Below are positions 24,201-34,723 of a stretch of DNA of 64,000 nucleotides, in pieces; the first letter of the stretch is position 1, and the number at the start of each line of letters is the position of its first letter. The notes under the pieces were generated by a model. That model did no database searches. It had not been told where the DNA came from and saw only the letters and a list, made by a program, of their open reading frames with translations. Both the position numbers and the translations under genes were made by a program. Source of the DNA: Rhodamnia argentea (lineage: Eukaryota; Streptophyta; Magnoliopsida; Myrtales; Myrtaceae). The stretch spans positions 2,790,001 to 2,854,000 of the forward strand of contig NC_063154.1 in assembly GCF_020921035.1 (NCBI RefSeq), in the 5' to 3' direction.

Positions 24201-27078
24201 CCACTTGCTATAAGATTGAATTAATAATTGATATTAAGTACCTTCTTCATAGTGGGAGTTGAACAGCAAGAAGTTTTATGTTATTTCCTTTATGTGCCTA
24301 TCCTTTGTTAATATTTAGATATGATCTAAATAAAATAGTTTGACATTTGATCATGCTTTTAACATATTAACCTTTTCCAAATTTTGATCATTTTTTTTTA
24401 CAATTTTTTCATCATGATTGGCTAAATAATTAAATTGAATTTTAATTTTCGACTTTGAAATATAGTTTCACCCACATTATTAGAAAGAAAGGCAATTAAT
24501 TGTGCGTTCATAAGCTATCATAAATAGAAACTTCTTTGCAAATGAAAAAATGAGACCATGACTTAAAATTGACAACATTCTCTAGGTGGAATGATAATGA
24601 GATATGGTAAATTAATATATTGATGGGTGTAATGGAATAGTTATATTATGAAATTAATGAGAGAGATGATAGAAATAAAGACACTTTTGTAGATTAGCCT
24701 AATAAAAGAATAAACAATAAATTGGAGAGAGTGAGGAAGGTATTTCGGCAAGTTAACAAAAAAAAAAAAAAGAGTTGTATAATTTGTCCACACCAACGTC
24801 AATCGTGCAACGTAGGATGATCGGCGTCTATGTTAGCAATTTTTGGCCAAAATTGGCCATATGAACCCAATTGACACTTCGACAACAAAAAAAAAAAAAC
24901 TGAATTGGCACAAACATAGAATGTTTAGAACTAAATTGATCAAATTGAAAGATTTATAATTGAATTTGTGTCAATTTGATAGGTTTATGACTTTTTTAGT
25001 ATTTACCTCATCCATTGAATCATCTCGTACAACACGCAAGCAAGCTAAATCGAGAAATTGAAAAATGAAGGAGGATATTTCTTCTTTTGTCAAGCAACCT
25101 AACACAAAATTCTTTTATTTTTCAACCAAAATAAATAAAAAAACCCTAATAAAGTTATAAATTGTTTGACTTCGGATCTAAGTCGACTTTGATAATTCAT
25201 TAGGTTAAAACTTGACCATAGAAATTATAGATCAAGACCATCTTCTCATTATGAAGCATGCAAACCGAGACTCTAGAAGAAACAGGATGCTAACATATCT
25301 ACCTAGGGCCAACAATGCCATTGATGCTTATGTCGATAACTATTCTCCATGTACTTAATGTGCAATACATGCGAACTAGATGACCCGCGAATTGTTTGCG
25401 TCTAGGACACCATATGAGTCGGGTCACGACTCGCACGCAGAGTTTTGGCATGAGATGTTGCGGATCCCCAACCTATAATGCGGATTAAACCTACTGATTT
25501 CGCGACTTCGTTTGCTTTTCGAAGTAAAGTTTGGATTGACCCGAAATGACCGAGTTGAATGTTGCTCCTTTCTTTCGAAAGAAAAGAGCACGCAAGCACC
25601 TTGGATTCTAGAGAGGGAAACGCCCGCCACATAAAAGGCTCTTGATCTACGTCCGATTCTAGCGGCGGATCATTGACCACAAACAAAGAGAGGATCAGAT
25701 CTGGGGTCTGCAACGTGCCCACCTTCAGATTAATACCAAATTTGACTCTGATTTCTCCTTTCTTTCCTTGTTTTTCTGGTCATCTGCATGCGAACACGTG
25801 CCTTTTATTGGGGCTTCTCCCCTTTATCGGTAGAAAATAATATGTGGACAATGAAAATAATTTTAGGTATTATAGGTCGAAACCCAGCACAGGACCATGT
25901 TGAGATGGTCTTTGCTTAGAAGTTAGATGCTAGACAAGTATAAACATAGATCTGGACCTTCATGCGATTAACCTAACGCAAGAATGGCGTTGACTTTCTT
26001 TTGGTTGTCCCCCTTTGACCACGTAGCAAGTTATGGCTATGTTTGGTTAAGATCCTCCTTTCAAGGTTTTGGCCTGCTTAAGGTCAGAAATATTCTTGTA
26101 GTGCCAACGTATATTACCCAAATTCGTGGCCGGCCTGGTTTTTCTTTGTCGCCCCTTTCCCCTTTTTTGTTGCAAGGACTGCCATTTGCCACTCCTAAAT
26201 TTGTAAAGGTCGATGATAGTTCAATTTGGTTTGGGCCGAAGAAGCAACGTCACTCGATCATTATCAAACTAATTGAGTTTTCCGAGAAAAAAACCTACTA
26301 GTGGAGGAAGACCACGAAAGACATATATGTGGACGATCTCAAACCCTCTCAGCCCGCCGACTCGAATTCTTTTACGGTTAGGGTTTCCATTGAAATGGTT
26401 GATGTCGATTGTGCAAGTTTTGTGACTGTATTGCAATGGACCAAATCAGCAAAAGGGAGAAGGATGATGTATCTGCCGAGAGAAGCTTGGGAGGTCTCTC
26501 TTTCGTTGGCGTATCTTGAGGTGCAAAAAACCACACATGCTTTTCTGATGATGTGAGCCACACAATGACAACCTGGTGGGACGAGGACCGACATGGACCC
26601 TTAAAACCTCGATTAGGGGTAGTAATAATGGCATAGTTAAGGTGATCCCGGTCAGACAACTCTTGTTTCTTGGGCTGTCGGTGGGTTTAAAGACTAGTAT
26701 TCTAAATTACTCAAAAGGGCAAAATTTGCTACCTATAGTAATCACCCACTTCCCAAGTTACGTGTGTTTGGTTTCTTAGCTATTCAACACATATTGCTCG
26801 TAGACTTTTTCCGCGCCGCATGAGATCTTCGGCATTAGAATATCTTGAACCTTCATCTTGTAGAGTAATCAAAAGAGATGTCGGTATGGCAATAATTTAT
26901 ACTGTGATGCGATGACTGGTCAGTGAGAAAACTGATTAACAACACGTATGAATTGAGTGAAAAACCAAATTTATGTGGGATTGGTCTATGACCATGTAAT
27001 TGCCAATACAACCAGTATCAGAACGTGTGTAGGAGTAGAACCATTTCTTCCCTATTTTTCTCCTTCTCTCTGTATGTC
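21235..27078. other. AT-rich intergenic region with dispersed repeats
   Basis: No gene is recognised in about 5.8 kb. Copies of a degenerate dispersed repeat occur at about 22331-22500, 22631-22830 and 24781-24995. Each has a 'tatccacatcaat..catgtaggacaatcggcgt' start, a 'ttttggtcaaaattggc' middle, repeated 'aattggcacaaatac' phrases and a 'cgacacttttccc' end. GC-rich blocks near 22500-22560 and 23545-23600 resemble each other in opposite orientation. An AAAT microsatellite lies at 23178-23200. Open frames at 25402-25722 (-) and 26329-26556 (+) lack recognisable domains. Confidence 0.6.
22631..22830 (+). repeat. dispersed intergenic repeat family, representative copy
   Basis: The copy starts ATATCCACATCAATTTCC, contains GTGGGACAATCAACGTCCACG and several AATTGGCACAAATAC-like phrases, and ends TTTTCGACACTTTTCCC. 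Related copies sit at about 22331-22500, 24781-24995, 28005-28120, 29917-30110 and 30630-30745, with a weaker relative at 49270-49530. There is no coding capacity and no obvious terminal repeats or target duplications. Confidence 0.65.
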
Positions 27079-28277
27079 TATTCTTTACCAACTTCATATC
27101 TTGATGAATCTCCTTATGAACCATCCTTCGGTTCCAATCTGGTTTTCATTCAAATCAGAAAGAGAACGGTCAAGTTCCTATGTCTGATAGCGATGTTGGG
27201 ATTGCATTGACCAATGCGTTCAAGACTCGTTCCTCAATTAACCCTTGATCTGCCGAACAGGGACGAGCCACCTTTGGACCACCAAAAAAAAAGAGAGGAT
27301 GAACCACCTTTTTAGCTTTGACTCGGACACATATATAACGCACATGGGTTGTTTGTACGACTATTACTTTTAAAGGATATAACAAAAAGGGATTTTATTA
27401 TACACATAGTTATCGAGAACCAGTTACTCGAGATTCTCGATTATTCCATTTTGTGATGTTAGCAATGTATAATGATCAAATATGATTATTTTCTTCTCGA
27501 GACCTTTTACTTTTTTTCATCATGTGAGAGTTAGGTTAATCCCCGTTTATCTACTTCTATCGAAGTTTGGGGGGGAGAGAAACGTTTGCATTCCGCTACA
27601 AAATTTATTTAGTACACTACGGAAGGTTTCATTTTTCTATTAATAGGGGTTCTGGGTATTGGTTTATATGGTTCCAATGAACTAACATTAAATTTAGAAC
27701 CATTAGCTAATCAATCGTATCTTGTGGCATTGGAAATAATATTATCTATTGGATTTCTTATTGCCTTTGCTGTTAAATTACCGATTCCCATATACTATGT
27801 GTATACTTGTTCCAATTGTCGTATATTGTTCCGAGTCGAGATCACCCACACAAGCCAAAGTGTCGAGCCAATTGATTCAATCGATTTGCACAGTGTTTCG
27901 ATTGACTTTTTGGTAGACGGATGTTCGACCTCATGCCATTAAATTGTAATAAAAAAAAAGGTGAAGCTTCAATACTGTATAAATACACTCGCACCATCCT
28001 AGAATGACTTTGAAATTGGCAAATCGTAAAAAAAAGACTTAGGATTAGATTGACACATTTGAAAGATATAAAATTGAATTGGCCATCGTGCAACGGGTTT
28101 ATGGCTTTTTAGATAATTATTCGTTCTCTTTGGTGTCACGTCGTTCAATCTTCACAGATTTTTTTTATTCGGCCCTAAGTTACAAGCCGGTCTGAGTCCA
28201 TAAAGGGAGCCGATTGCCCGGCCCGGCCATCAGGCCCATCACAAAGCATTCTTCTACAATAAGCCCGGATCCACCTT
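27079..28277 (+). repeat. distal copy of the eIF3g-upstream segment, with plastid insert
   Basis: This segment aligns with 30112-30888 in the same orientation. Shared stretches include GATGAATC..CCTTATG, TCCAATCTGGTTTTCATTC, GACCAATGCGTTCAAGACTC, the CTCGCACCATC block and AAGCATTCTTCTACAAT. Both copies end at the same GAGCCCGGATCCACC-like boundary. This copy is longer because about 370 bp of plastid ndhD lies in it at 27415-27787. It ends where a fragment of the pyrophosphorylase exon begins. Confidence 0.8.
27415..27787 (+). pseudogene. ndhD: nuclear plastid-DNA fragment: ndhD, frameshifted
   Basis: Translation in shifting frames gives VTRDSRLFHFVMLAMY, FSSRDLLLFFIM, then [18 protein letters not shown] and [20 protein letters not shown]. 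These match plastid NADH dehydrogenase-like subunit 4 (NdhD) in order, roughly residues 100-230 of ~500. TGA replaces the Trp after FFIM, and at least one indel near 27545-27580 shifts the frame. The fragment has no promoter or start and cannot be functional. It is absent from the related segment at 30112-30888. Confidence 0.9.
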
Positions 28278-28427
28278 GTGCGGTAGGACGATGCCTCCGT
28301 TTTTGTAGATTTCATCCCCCCACAAGGACGTCTTCCCCCAGGATAGTCACGTTTTTCCACCCGGGCCCGCTGCTCGACCGTCGAGCGCCATCCTATGATG
28401 CTGCTGGAAATGCAAGCATGCTTCTTT
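28274..28427 (-). pseudogene. captured fragment of GDP-mannose pyrophosphorylase exon 4
   Basis: About 150 bp matches 18138-18288 (exon 4 of the pyrophosphorylase gene) on the same strand, with roughly 10-15 percent divergence by eye. It encodes a broken version of the beta-helix region around [13 protein letters not shown] and [15 protein letters not shown]. The left boundary coincides with the end of the duplicated eIF3g-upstream segment. The right boundary (CTTCTT/TGAG) leads into unrelated GC-rich sequence. Confidence 0.9.
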
Positions 28428-30111
28428 GAGAAATATATGATAGCCTTGAAATGCTGCAAAGTTGCTTGGCTGAGAAGCATCGTGGAGAGCAAAAGGTGTT
28501 TGTTCGAAATGGACGATGTGGGGGAAGCGCGGCGCGGCAGGATTGGGCGGGATTGAGAGATTTGTTAGGAGGCGTTTCCGACGCGGAATAAATCGATCGC
28601 CTCGATCATGGGTACTGTTCCCCAGCTTAGTTTGGCCAAGCTTTCGCGGAAGGATTCTTCGACTTTGTTCGTGAAGGGTGCGTTCGATCAAGGGCGAGAG
28701 AAGAAGCACCCGGACCTTATGGCAATCGGCAAGGAAGGATAGTTTGACTTGTTCTTTGGCTCCCCTTTGCTATTTCCTACTTTTATTTTTCAATGATTGC
28801 ATACATGAATTGTGTATAAAGTTAGTTTTGAACTCTGCCATTAAACAGGGACATCCAGAAAGCTTAGAAATAAAAGTCTCCAAACCTCCCGTCTCTCGCG
28901 ACGGCTATGTCCAACAGTAGTGCGAGTTAAATTCTTAGAACCTACATTGCACATTGGGGTGGGGCAATCGAATTGTCAATATTTTGTTAATTAGCATAAT
29001 TACTCTAAGTATAGGTTAATTTGACCACCCTAATTTCGAAGTTTTGGCCCGAATAAGTTTTTTTTTAACAATAAAATTGGCCTCTCTATTGTCCCCCCAC
29101 TCAAATCTCAAAAGTCTTTTTTCTTACCATAAATGTTCTAGGCATGGACTAATTTGAAACTCCACTAAATTCTATGCTTTGAACCCAAATACATTCTTTT
29201 AAACGACAACGATGGTCTTACTAAATGAAAAACTCAAGCTTAAAAGTCAACTCTGTATATTCTCTTTGACCAAAGTCAAAATATTTAAAGGTGAAGTTTT
29301 AGTTCTCAAATTTTGATTCTTGCATGAATGTGATTTTTGCTCTTATGAGCATTGAATTCATGTTGTGATACATTCAATTGAGCTAAATTTGAAGGATATT
29401 TTTAAGTACATTTTATTATTGAGTGTCTTTAGTCACTAATTAAGCAACCACAGATAAAAAAAAAATTACAGTATTACATAACTTAAGATATGTGTAGTCT
29501 TTTTTTTTTTTTTGTGTAAAGTAAGAATTAAGATATGTGTAGTCAATGTACGAAAAATCCAAACATTTGTTATAATGTACATTTAACCTGAAGTAGTCGC
29601 TAGCAAATGAGAAGACCCTTTTTTTAATGAGCTTTTGGGAGAATTATGTCAATAATGTTAATGTTTGTTGTTCGGTCTTAGTTCAATCGCGTGCAAGAGT
29701 TATGACCTAAATTGTTTTGCAAGTTTTGCTTAGTGACACTTATCTCGCGTGAAATTTATGGTCACAATGCTCACGTGTATGCCAAATTCATAAACGTCTC
29801 ATGAATAATCAGGTTCATTTAAACAAAGCAAACAAAGAAGTTCATGTAAGCATCCTAAGAGATCCTCCAACATAAAAAAATTGAAAAAACATTAAAATAA
29901 TATTAAAATAATATCCACATCAATACCAATCATGCCACATAAGACGACCGGCGTTCACGTTAACGATTTCCGTCAAAAAATTGGTAGGATAGACTCAATT
30001 GGCATAAATCCAAAAAGCTTATGATTAGATTGACACAATTAAAAAGTTTGGCATCGAACCGACACTGATGCAAAAATTTTATGACTTTTTGGACACTTTT
30101 CCCGCTGACTT
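28428..30111. other. intergenic; GC-rich block then AT-rich DNA
   Basis: 28428-28740 is GC-rich and looks exon-like. A plus frame starting ATG at 28609 reads MGTVPQLSLAKLSRKDSST and stops at 28740; a minus frame through the same block is also open. I do not recognise either. It may be another captured gene piece. From 28740 the DNA is AT-rich without genes, and includes poly-T/poly-A tracts (29504-29513) and a copy of the dispersed repeat family at 29917-30110. Confidence 0.45.
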
Positions 30112-30888
30112 TATATCCTGATGAATCGCCTTATGCACCATCCTTTGGTTCCAATCTGGTTTTCATTCAAATCAGAAAGAGAATGGTCAAGGTCGTATGT
30201 CTCATAGCAATGGTGGGATTGCATTGACCAATGCGTTCAAGACTCGTTCATCAATTAACCCCTGATCTGCCGAACAAGGACGACCCACCTCCTTAGCTTG
30301 ACTCGGACATATATATTACCCACATGGCTTGTCTACACGACTACTACTTTTAAAGGATATAACAAAGTGGGGGTTTTTATTAGACACACGGCTATCGAAA
30401 GCGTCGGTGAATTTTTAATTTACAAGTCGGAGGTCGCCCGTTCAAATCCCAGCTATTGCGTGTATACTGTTCCAAGTCAGGATCGCCCACACAAGCCCAA
30501 GTGCCGAATTCAATTGTTTCATAGGACTTGCGTAGTGTTCTATTGACCTTCGGGTGGCGGGATTTCTAAACTCATACCCTTGAATTCTCATAAAAAGGTA
30601 GAGCTTACGCTCGCACCATCTTAGAATAAATTTGAAATTGGAAAATTATCAAAAAAATTTAAGACTAAATTGACACAATTAAAAAGTTTAGAACCGAAAT
30701 GACCGATGTACAATAGATTTATGACTTTTTGAATAATTGTCCTGTCTTTTCGGCGTCACGTGGTTCCATCTTCACAAAAGTTTTTTTTATTGGGCCCTTA
30801 TAAGCCGGTCTGAGCCCACAAAGGGCGCCGATTGCCCGGCCCGCCCATCACAAAGCATTCTTCTACAATGAGCCCGGATCCACCAGCA
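30112..30888 (+). repeat. proximal copy of the duplicated segment upstream of eIF3g
   Basis: This is the counterpart of 27079-28277, without the plastid insert. Where the other copy carries ndhD, this one has about 50 bp (30400-30455) including a tRNA T-arm-like phrase. The segment ends about 180 bp upstream of the eIF3g start, so its right end probably forms part of the eIF3g promoter. This suggests the distal copy derives from here. Confidence 0.75.
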
Positions 30889-31017
30889 TCTACGGGCCCA
30901 AACACTCGACTAAGCCCGCCCAAACGATGATGTATATATGTCTTCCTCCGGGTCACGTTCCACTTTTTATCCTCTTCATCTCCAATTTTCGTTTGTCCTC
31001 GCCACACAAAACCCTAG
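30791..31017 (+). promoter_or_regulatory. eIF3g promoter: site II motifs, TATA-like element, telo box
   Basis: TGGGCC at 30791-30796, AGCCCA at 30813-30818 and GGGCCCA at 30894-30900 are site II-type cores. A TATA-like TGTATATATG lies at 30931-30940, and a telo box AAAACCCTAG at 31008-31017 sits in the leader 50 bp before the start codon. The combination is typical of plant translation-machinery genes. Confidence 0.65.
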
Positions 31018-31066
31018 AACTTCACCGTCATCCCCCGACCTTACTTGATTCTCTTCAGCTCGAGAG

Positions 31067-32515
31067 ATGGCTTTCGACAGGAACGGATTGGCGGCGCCGC
31101 CGAAGCCGAGCAAGCTCCGGTGGGGGGAGCTCGACGAGGACGACGGGGAGGATCTGGACTTCCTGCTGCCGCCTCGCCAGGTGATCGGCCCGGACGAGAA
31201 CGGCATCAAGAAGGTGATCGAGTACAAGTTCAACGAGGACGGAAACAAGGTGAAGATCACCACCACCACCCGGGTCAGGAAGCTTGCCAAGGCTCGGCTC
31301 AGCAAGAGCGCGGTGGAGCGTCGGAATTGGGCAAAATTCGGAGACGCCGTCCACGAGGACGTCGGTGCCCGACTGACGATGGTGTCCACAGAGGAGATAC
31401 TGCTCGAGAGGCCTAGGGCTCCTGGTATTGTCTTAGTCTTTTCTTTTTTAATTTTTCCCTCTTCTGGGTATTTCCTCTCTTATGACTGTGATTTTGCGTG
31501 CGCGTATAGATATGTATTAGTATGATGCAAAACTGCGGGATCGTTCTGTGGAGTTGGTAAACCAGTTTGCATCTACAGCTGGTGCTCAGCATATGAACTC
31601 CCTAATTATCTTCCATAGACATCTCTTTAACAGTCATTCAATTGTTTTTGGAGAAGGAATCTAATACTTCGTCTTCCTGACTCTGTCCAATTATATCTTG
31701 ATTAGTTGATCTTCCATCTGGGTTGAAATGGATCTCCCTGACCTGCTGATCTCTCAATCAGTTGCTGGAGGAAGCAATGTGGAAAATTTGAATAGATTGC
31801 ATTTGTATTTAATTGTAAAGACATATATTCACTTGACATTTTGCCTTGCTGATGAAATCTCTCAATTTGATAAAGCTTTAAGTGTGAGGGAATTGGCAAT
31901 CTCAAGTGAAATTGTTTGTTGAAGGAATCTTTGTAGGTCCAATGTTGCTCTTTTTTTTTTTTTTTTTGGGTCTAATAGGAGATCTTTATGACAGGTACTA
32001 AAGCTGAAGAAACGAAGGCAAGTGGGGATAGCTTGGCTCAGCTTACTAAAGGAGGTGCTGTTCTCATGGTTTGCAGGACCTGTGGTAAGAAGGGAGATCA
32101 CTGGACATCGAGATGCCCGTACAAGGACCTTGCTCAACCAGTTGAGACTTTTGTTGAGAAGCCTGCGACAGCAGAGGCAACGACCACTAAGGGAGCTTAT
32201 GTGCCTCCTAGCATGAGAGCTGGAGCAGAGAGAACTGGGACGGAGATGAGGCGTAGGAATGAAGAGAACTCTGTCCGTGTGACTAATTTGTCAGAGGACA
32301 CTCGAGAGCCCGATCTGCTTGAACTGTTCCGCACATTTGGCCCAGTTAGTCGTGTGTATGTTGCGATTGATCAGAAGACAGGTTTGAGCAGAGGTTTTGG
32401 TTTTGTCAACTTTGTAAACAAAGAGGATGCTGAGAGGGCCATCAATAAGCTCAATGGATATGGCTATGATAACCTCATCCTTCGTGTTGAATGGGCGACA
32501 CCCAGAGCAAACTGA
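31067..32515 (+). CDS. TIF3G1: eukaryotic translation initiation factor 3 subunit G, 2 exons, 292 aa
   Basis: Subunit g of eIF3 helps scanning and reinitiation on the 40S ribosome. Exons 31067-31424 and 31995-32515 join across a GT-AG intron inside a Gly codon. The N-terminal half carries the eIF3g domain (KLRWGELDEDDGEDLDFLLP at 15-34, then GIKKVIEYKFNEDG). Next is a zinc-knuckle-like cluster with Cys146, Cys149, His155 and Cys160 (GDHWTSRCPYK). The C terminus is an RRM at about 212-288 with RNP2 VRVTNL and RNP1 RGFGFVNF. Length is close to the Arabidopsis protein (about 290). The ATG context and the 292-aa length support this start. The gene is complete. Confidence 0.97.
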
Positions 32516-33329
32516 AACAAAACATGCGAGGTGTTGTCAACCCCAGCGCAGCCCTAGAGCGCTGCCGTTGGGCCTGGACTTTTTCTTCTTTGGGTTTATT
32601 GAAGAATATATGGTTTTTTAAAGTTAGTGTTTCAATTCTCTTCTCTCTTGAGTAACTTGTTGCAAATATTGTTAGGGGAGTGAGAACTGAATTTTGTGTT
32701 GCAATATTGAATCAACCCTGCTGCTTCGGTAATGATCAATTTCAATCTCATTCAAAGTTGGGACATTTCCATTTTTCAGAGGAGCTTCTTTACCATTGCC
32801 TGGACAAAAAGAAGTTAATGTCTTGTCTCACGAGGCATATTTCTTTGGACAAGGTGTAATAATTTTGTCCAAGCTCCAGCTTTGCTAGTTGAGCGGTAGA
32901 GGTTACAGCATGGTATGCCTGGCTTGCCTAATGTTGCTTCTTTCGTTCAGTTTGCGTATTGTGGAGTTAGATCCTCAGCTTAGCTACCGACTGTGTATAG
33001 TCGGAATGGATGGAATTCAGCTCGCTAGTCAATGTAATGTATCATCCGTGCCGCATAAATGTGATTTTCGCACTCCTATGATTATTTCCTCCAATGGCTC
33101 TGAATTTTGTTCAGCCATTAAGTATGTCGCCATGTTTTAGTGCTTTTTCCTCATCAAGATGGTGTGGCACGTACTATTAGTAGTTCCATCGAATCCTGAA
33201 CGATCTCTAGCTGTTAGGTCTTGTATGTAAGCATCTTTGGAATCCCGTGAAGGGGATTGGGTTTTTTGCTGTTGGATGCTTGCACTACCATGGAAGAAGT
33301 TCTACGGGATGATGAAGTTGATCTACAGT

Positions 33330-33395
<66 letters not shown>

Positions 33396-33600
33396 CTCTA
33401 GGGAACGTCAATCGATAGGAATATTTGATGCTGAATTTGTAATTTACTTGGAATTCTGTCTCATATTGCCAATTTGGATCACGACCCAAAATTACGTACT
33501 CCAGTTTCTCTCCCACAAGGACCTCGTAGCTGCATGGTTCTATAAAGCCAAGATATGTCTTGCTGAAAATGGACTGGGGGAGCCCAGGACAGAGCATTCT
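32516..33600. other. eIF3g 3' flank and intergenic DNA
   Basis: The first few hundred bases are T-rich 3' UTR-like sequence. No gene is recognised. The stretch contains the long AG microsatellite described separately. From about 33600 minus-strand LecRLK pseudogene homology begins. Confidence 0.55.
33331..33392 (+). repeat. (AG)31 microsatellite
   Basis: An uninterrupted AG dinucleotide run of 62 bp. Open frames through it are artefacts of the repeat. Confidence 0.97.
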
Positions 33601-34519
33601 GCTGCAGAGCCAGATGGTGATTCGAACTAGGTTCTTTGCATGCATTACATGGAAGCTCCGGTGCTGGGACTGGTGGCCGGAGAAAACTCGTCGCTTCTCC
33701 TAGTTTAGGTCTCCCCTAAGGATCCGGACGCGCACACCACAAACCCGCCATCATCAAGCATCGCATTGGCTTCTAATCAAAACAAGAACCCACCATCATG
33801 AAGCCATCCCGTTTGCTTCTAATAAAAAACAAGACCCCAATGGCTCATCAGCTGCGTCAAGGATGCTATTTGACAGGTAAAGCAGCCGAACCCACTTAAA
33901 CTCGCGGAAACGGTATTCCACATCCTGATAAGTCCTTCCTTAACTTGTGGAAGATGGTTCTCCACATCCTGATAAGTCCTCCCGCAAGCAATCTCCATCA
34001 TCACAAGTTTGCAACCACGAAGCCAAACATGCTAGATTCTTTCGCAGCCTTCCCATCTTTCACGTATTCTACTGCCTGATAAACCATGTGTCATTTGAAC
34101 CCTCTGTCGGCAGTAGCCATTCCGAAATCACCGAGCTTTGGTCGTGAAATTTGTGTCCGATAGTACATGAGCTGATATTATGTCCCTGTGAAGTACACGT
34201 TGCTGTAAGTTTCATAAAAGTAATTAAGGGCCGACGCCACGCCTAGAGCTATCTTGTCCCGCACATCCCCAAAGGGATGATTTTCAAGTCTACCGTTGGG
34301 CATGCGAAAACTCGTGTTTCTCTTGACACCATCCAATAAATTGCACCAGGTTTCGATGCCTCATGAGGCTGATAATCCTTACTTCTTCGATGAACACCTT
34401 CTCGGAATGTCTGGATCTTGCGAAGATTCTCTTGACGGCCACTCTCACGATCTATGCGGCACAGCGTTCCTTTGTAACTTGGCCATATGCTACTCGGCTA
34501 AGACTCCGATCATTTTTGC

Positions 34520-34691
34520 TATAATATTTACTTCTTTGACTAGGTCAACCGGTGGTGGGACCCACCCTTGAAAAAAAGAATTGAAGGTTGAAAAGTCAAC
34601 AAAAGAAAATAAAAAAAAAGAAAAGAAAAAGAAAAAGGACCCACCCTAAAATAGGGGACCTTTATTTTTTAAACCGAGAGCACGCACGAAG

Positions 34692-34723
<32 letters not shown>

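Noticed and set aside
25402-25722. Minus-strand 106 aa open frame as a gene
   Set aside because: No recognisable domain, no introns or promoter signals, overlaps a second open frame, and lies in repeat-rich intergenic DNA.
30425-30455. tRNA gene (T-arm-like GGTCGCCCGTTCAAATCC)
   Set aside because: The T-arm-like phrase is not preceded by a foldable acceptor, D and anticodon arm at the right spacing. At most it is a tRNA-derived remnant.
33214-33645. 143 aa minus-strand frame containing a poly-(Ser-Leu) run
   Set aside because: The run is a translation of the (AG)31 microsatellite; nothing else in the frame is protein-like.
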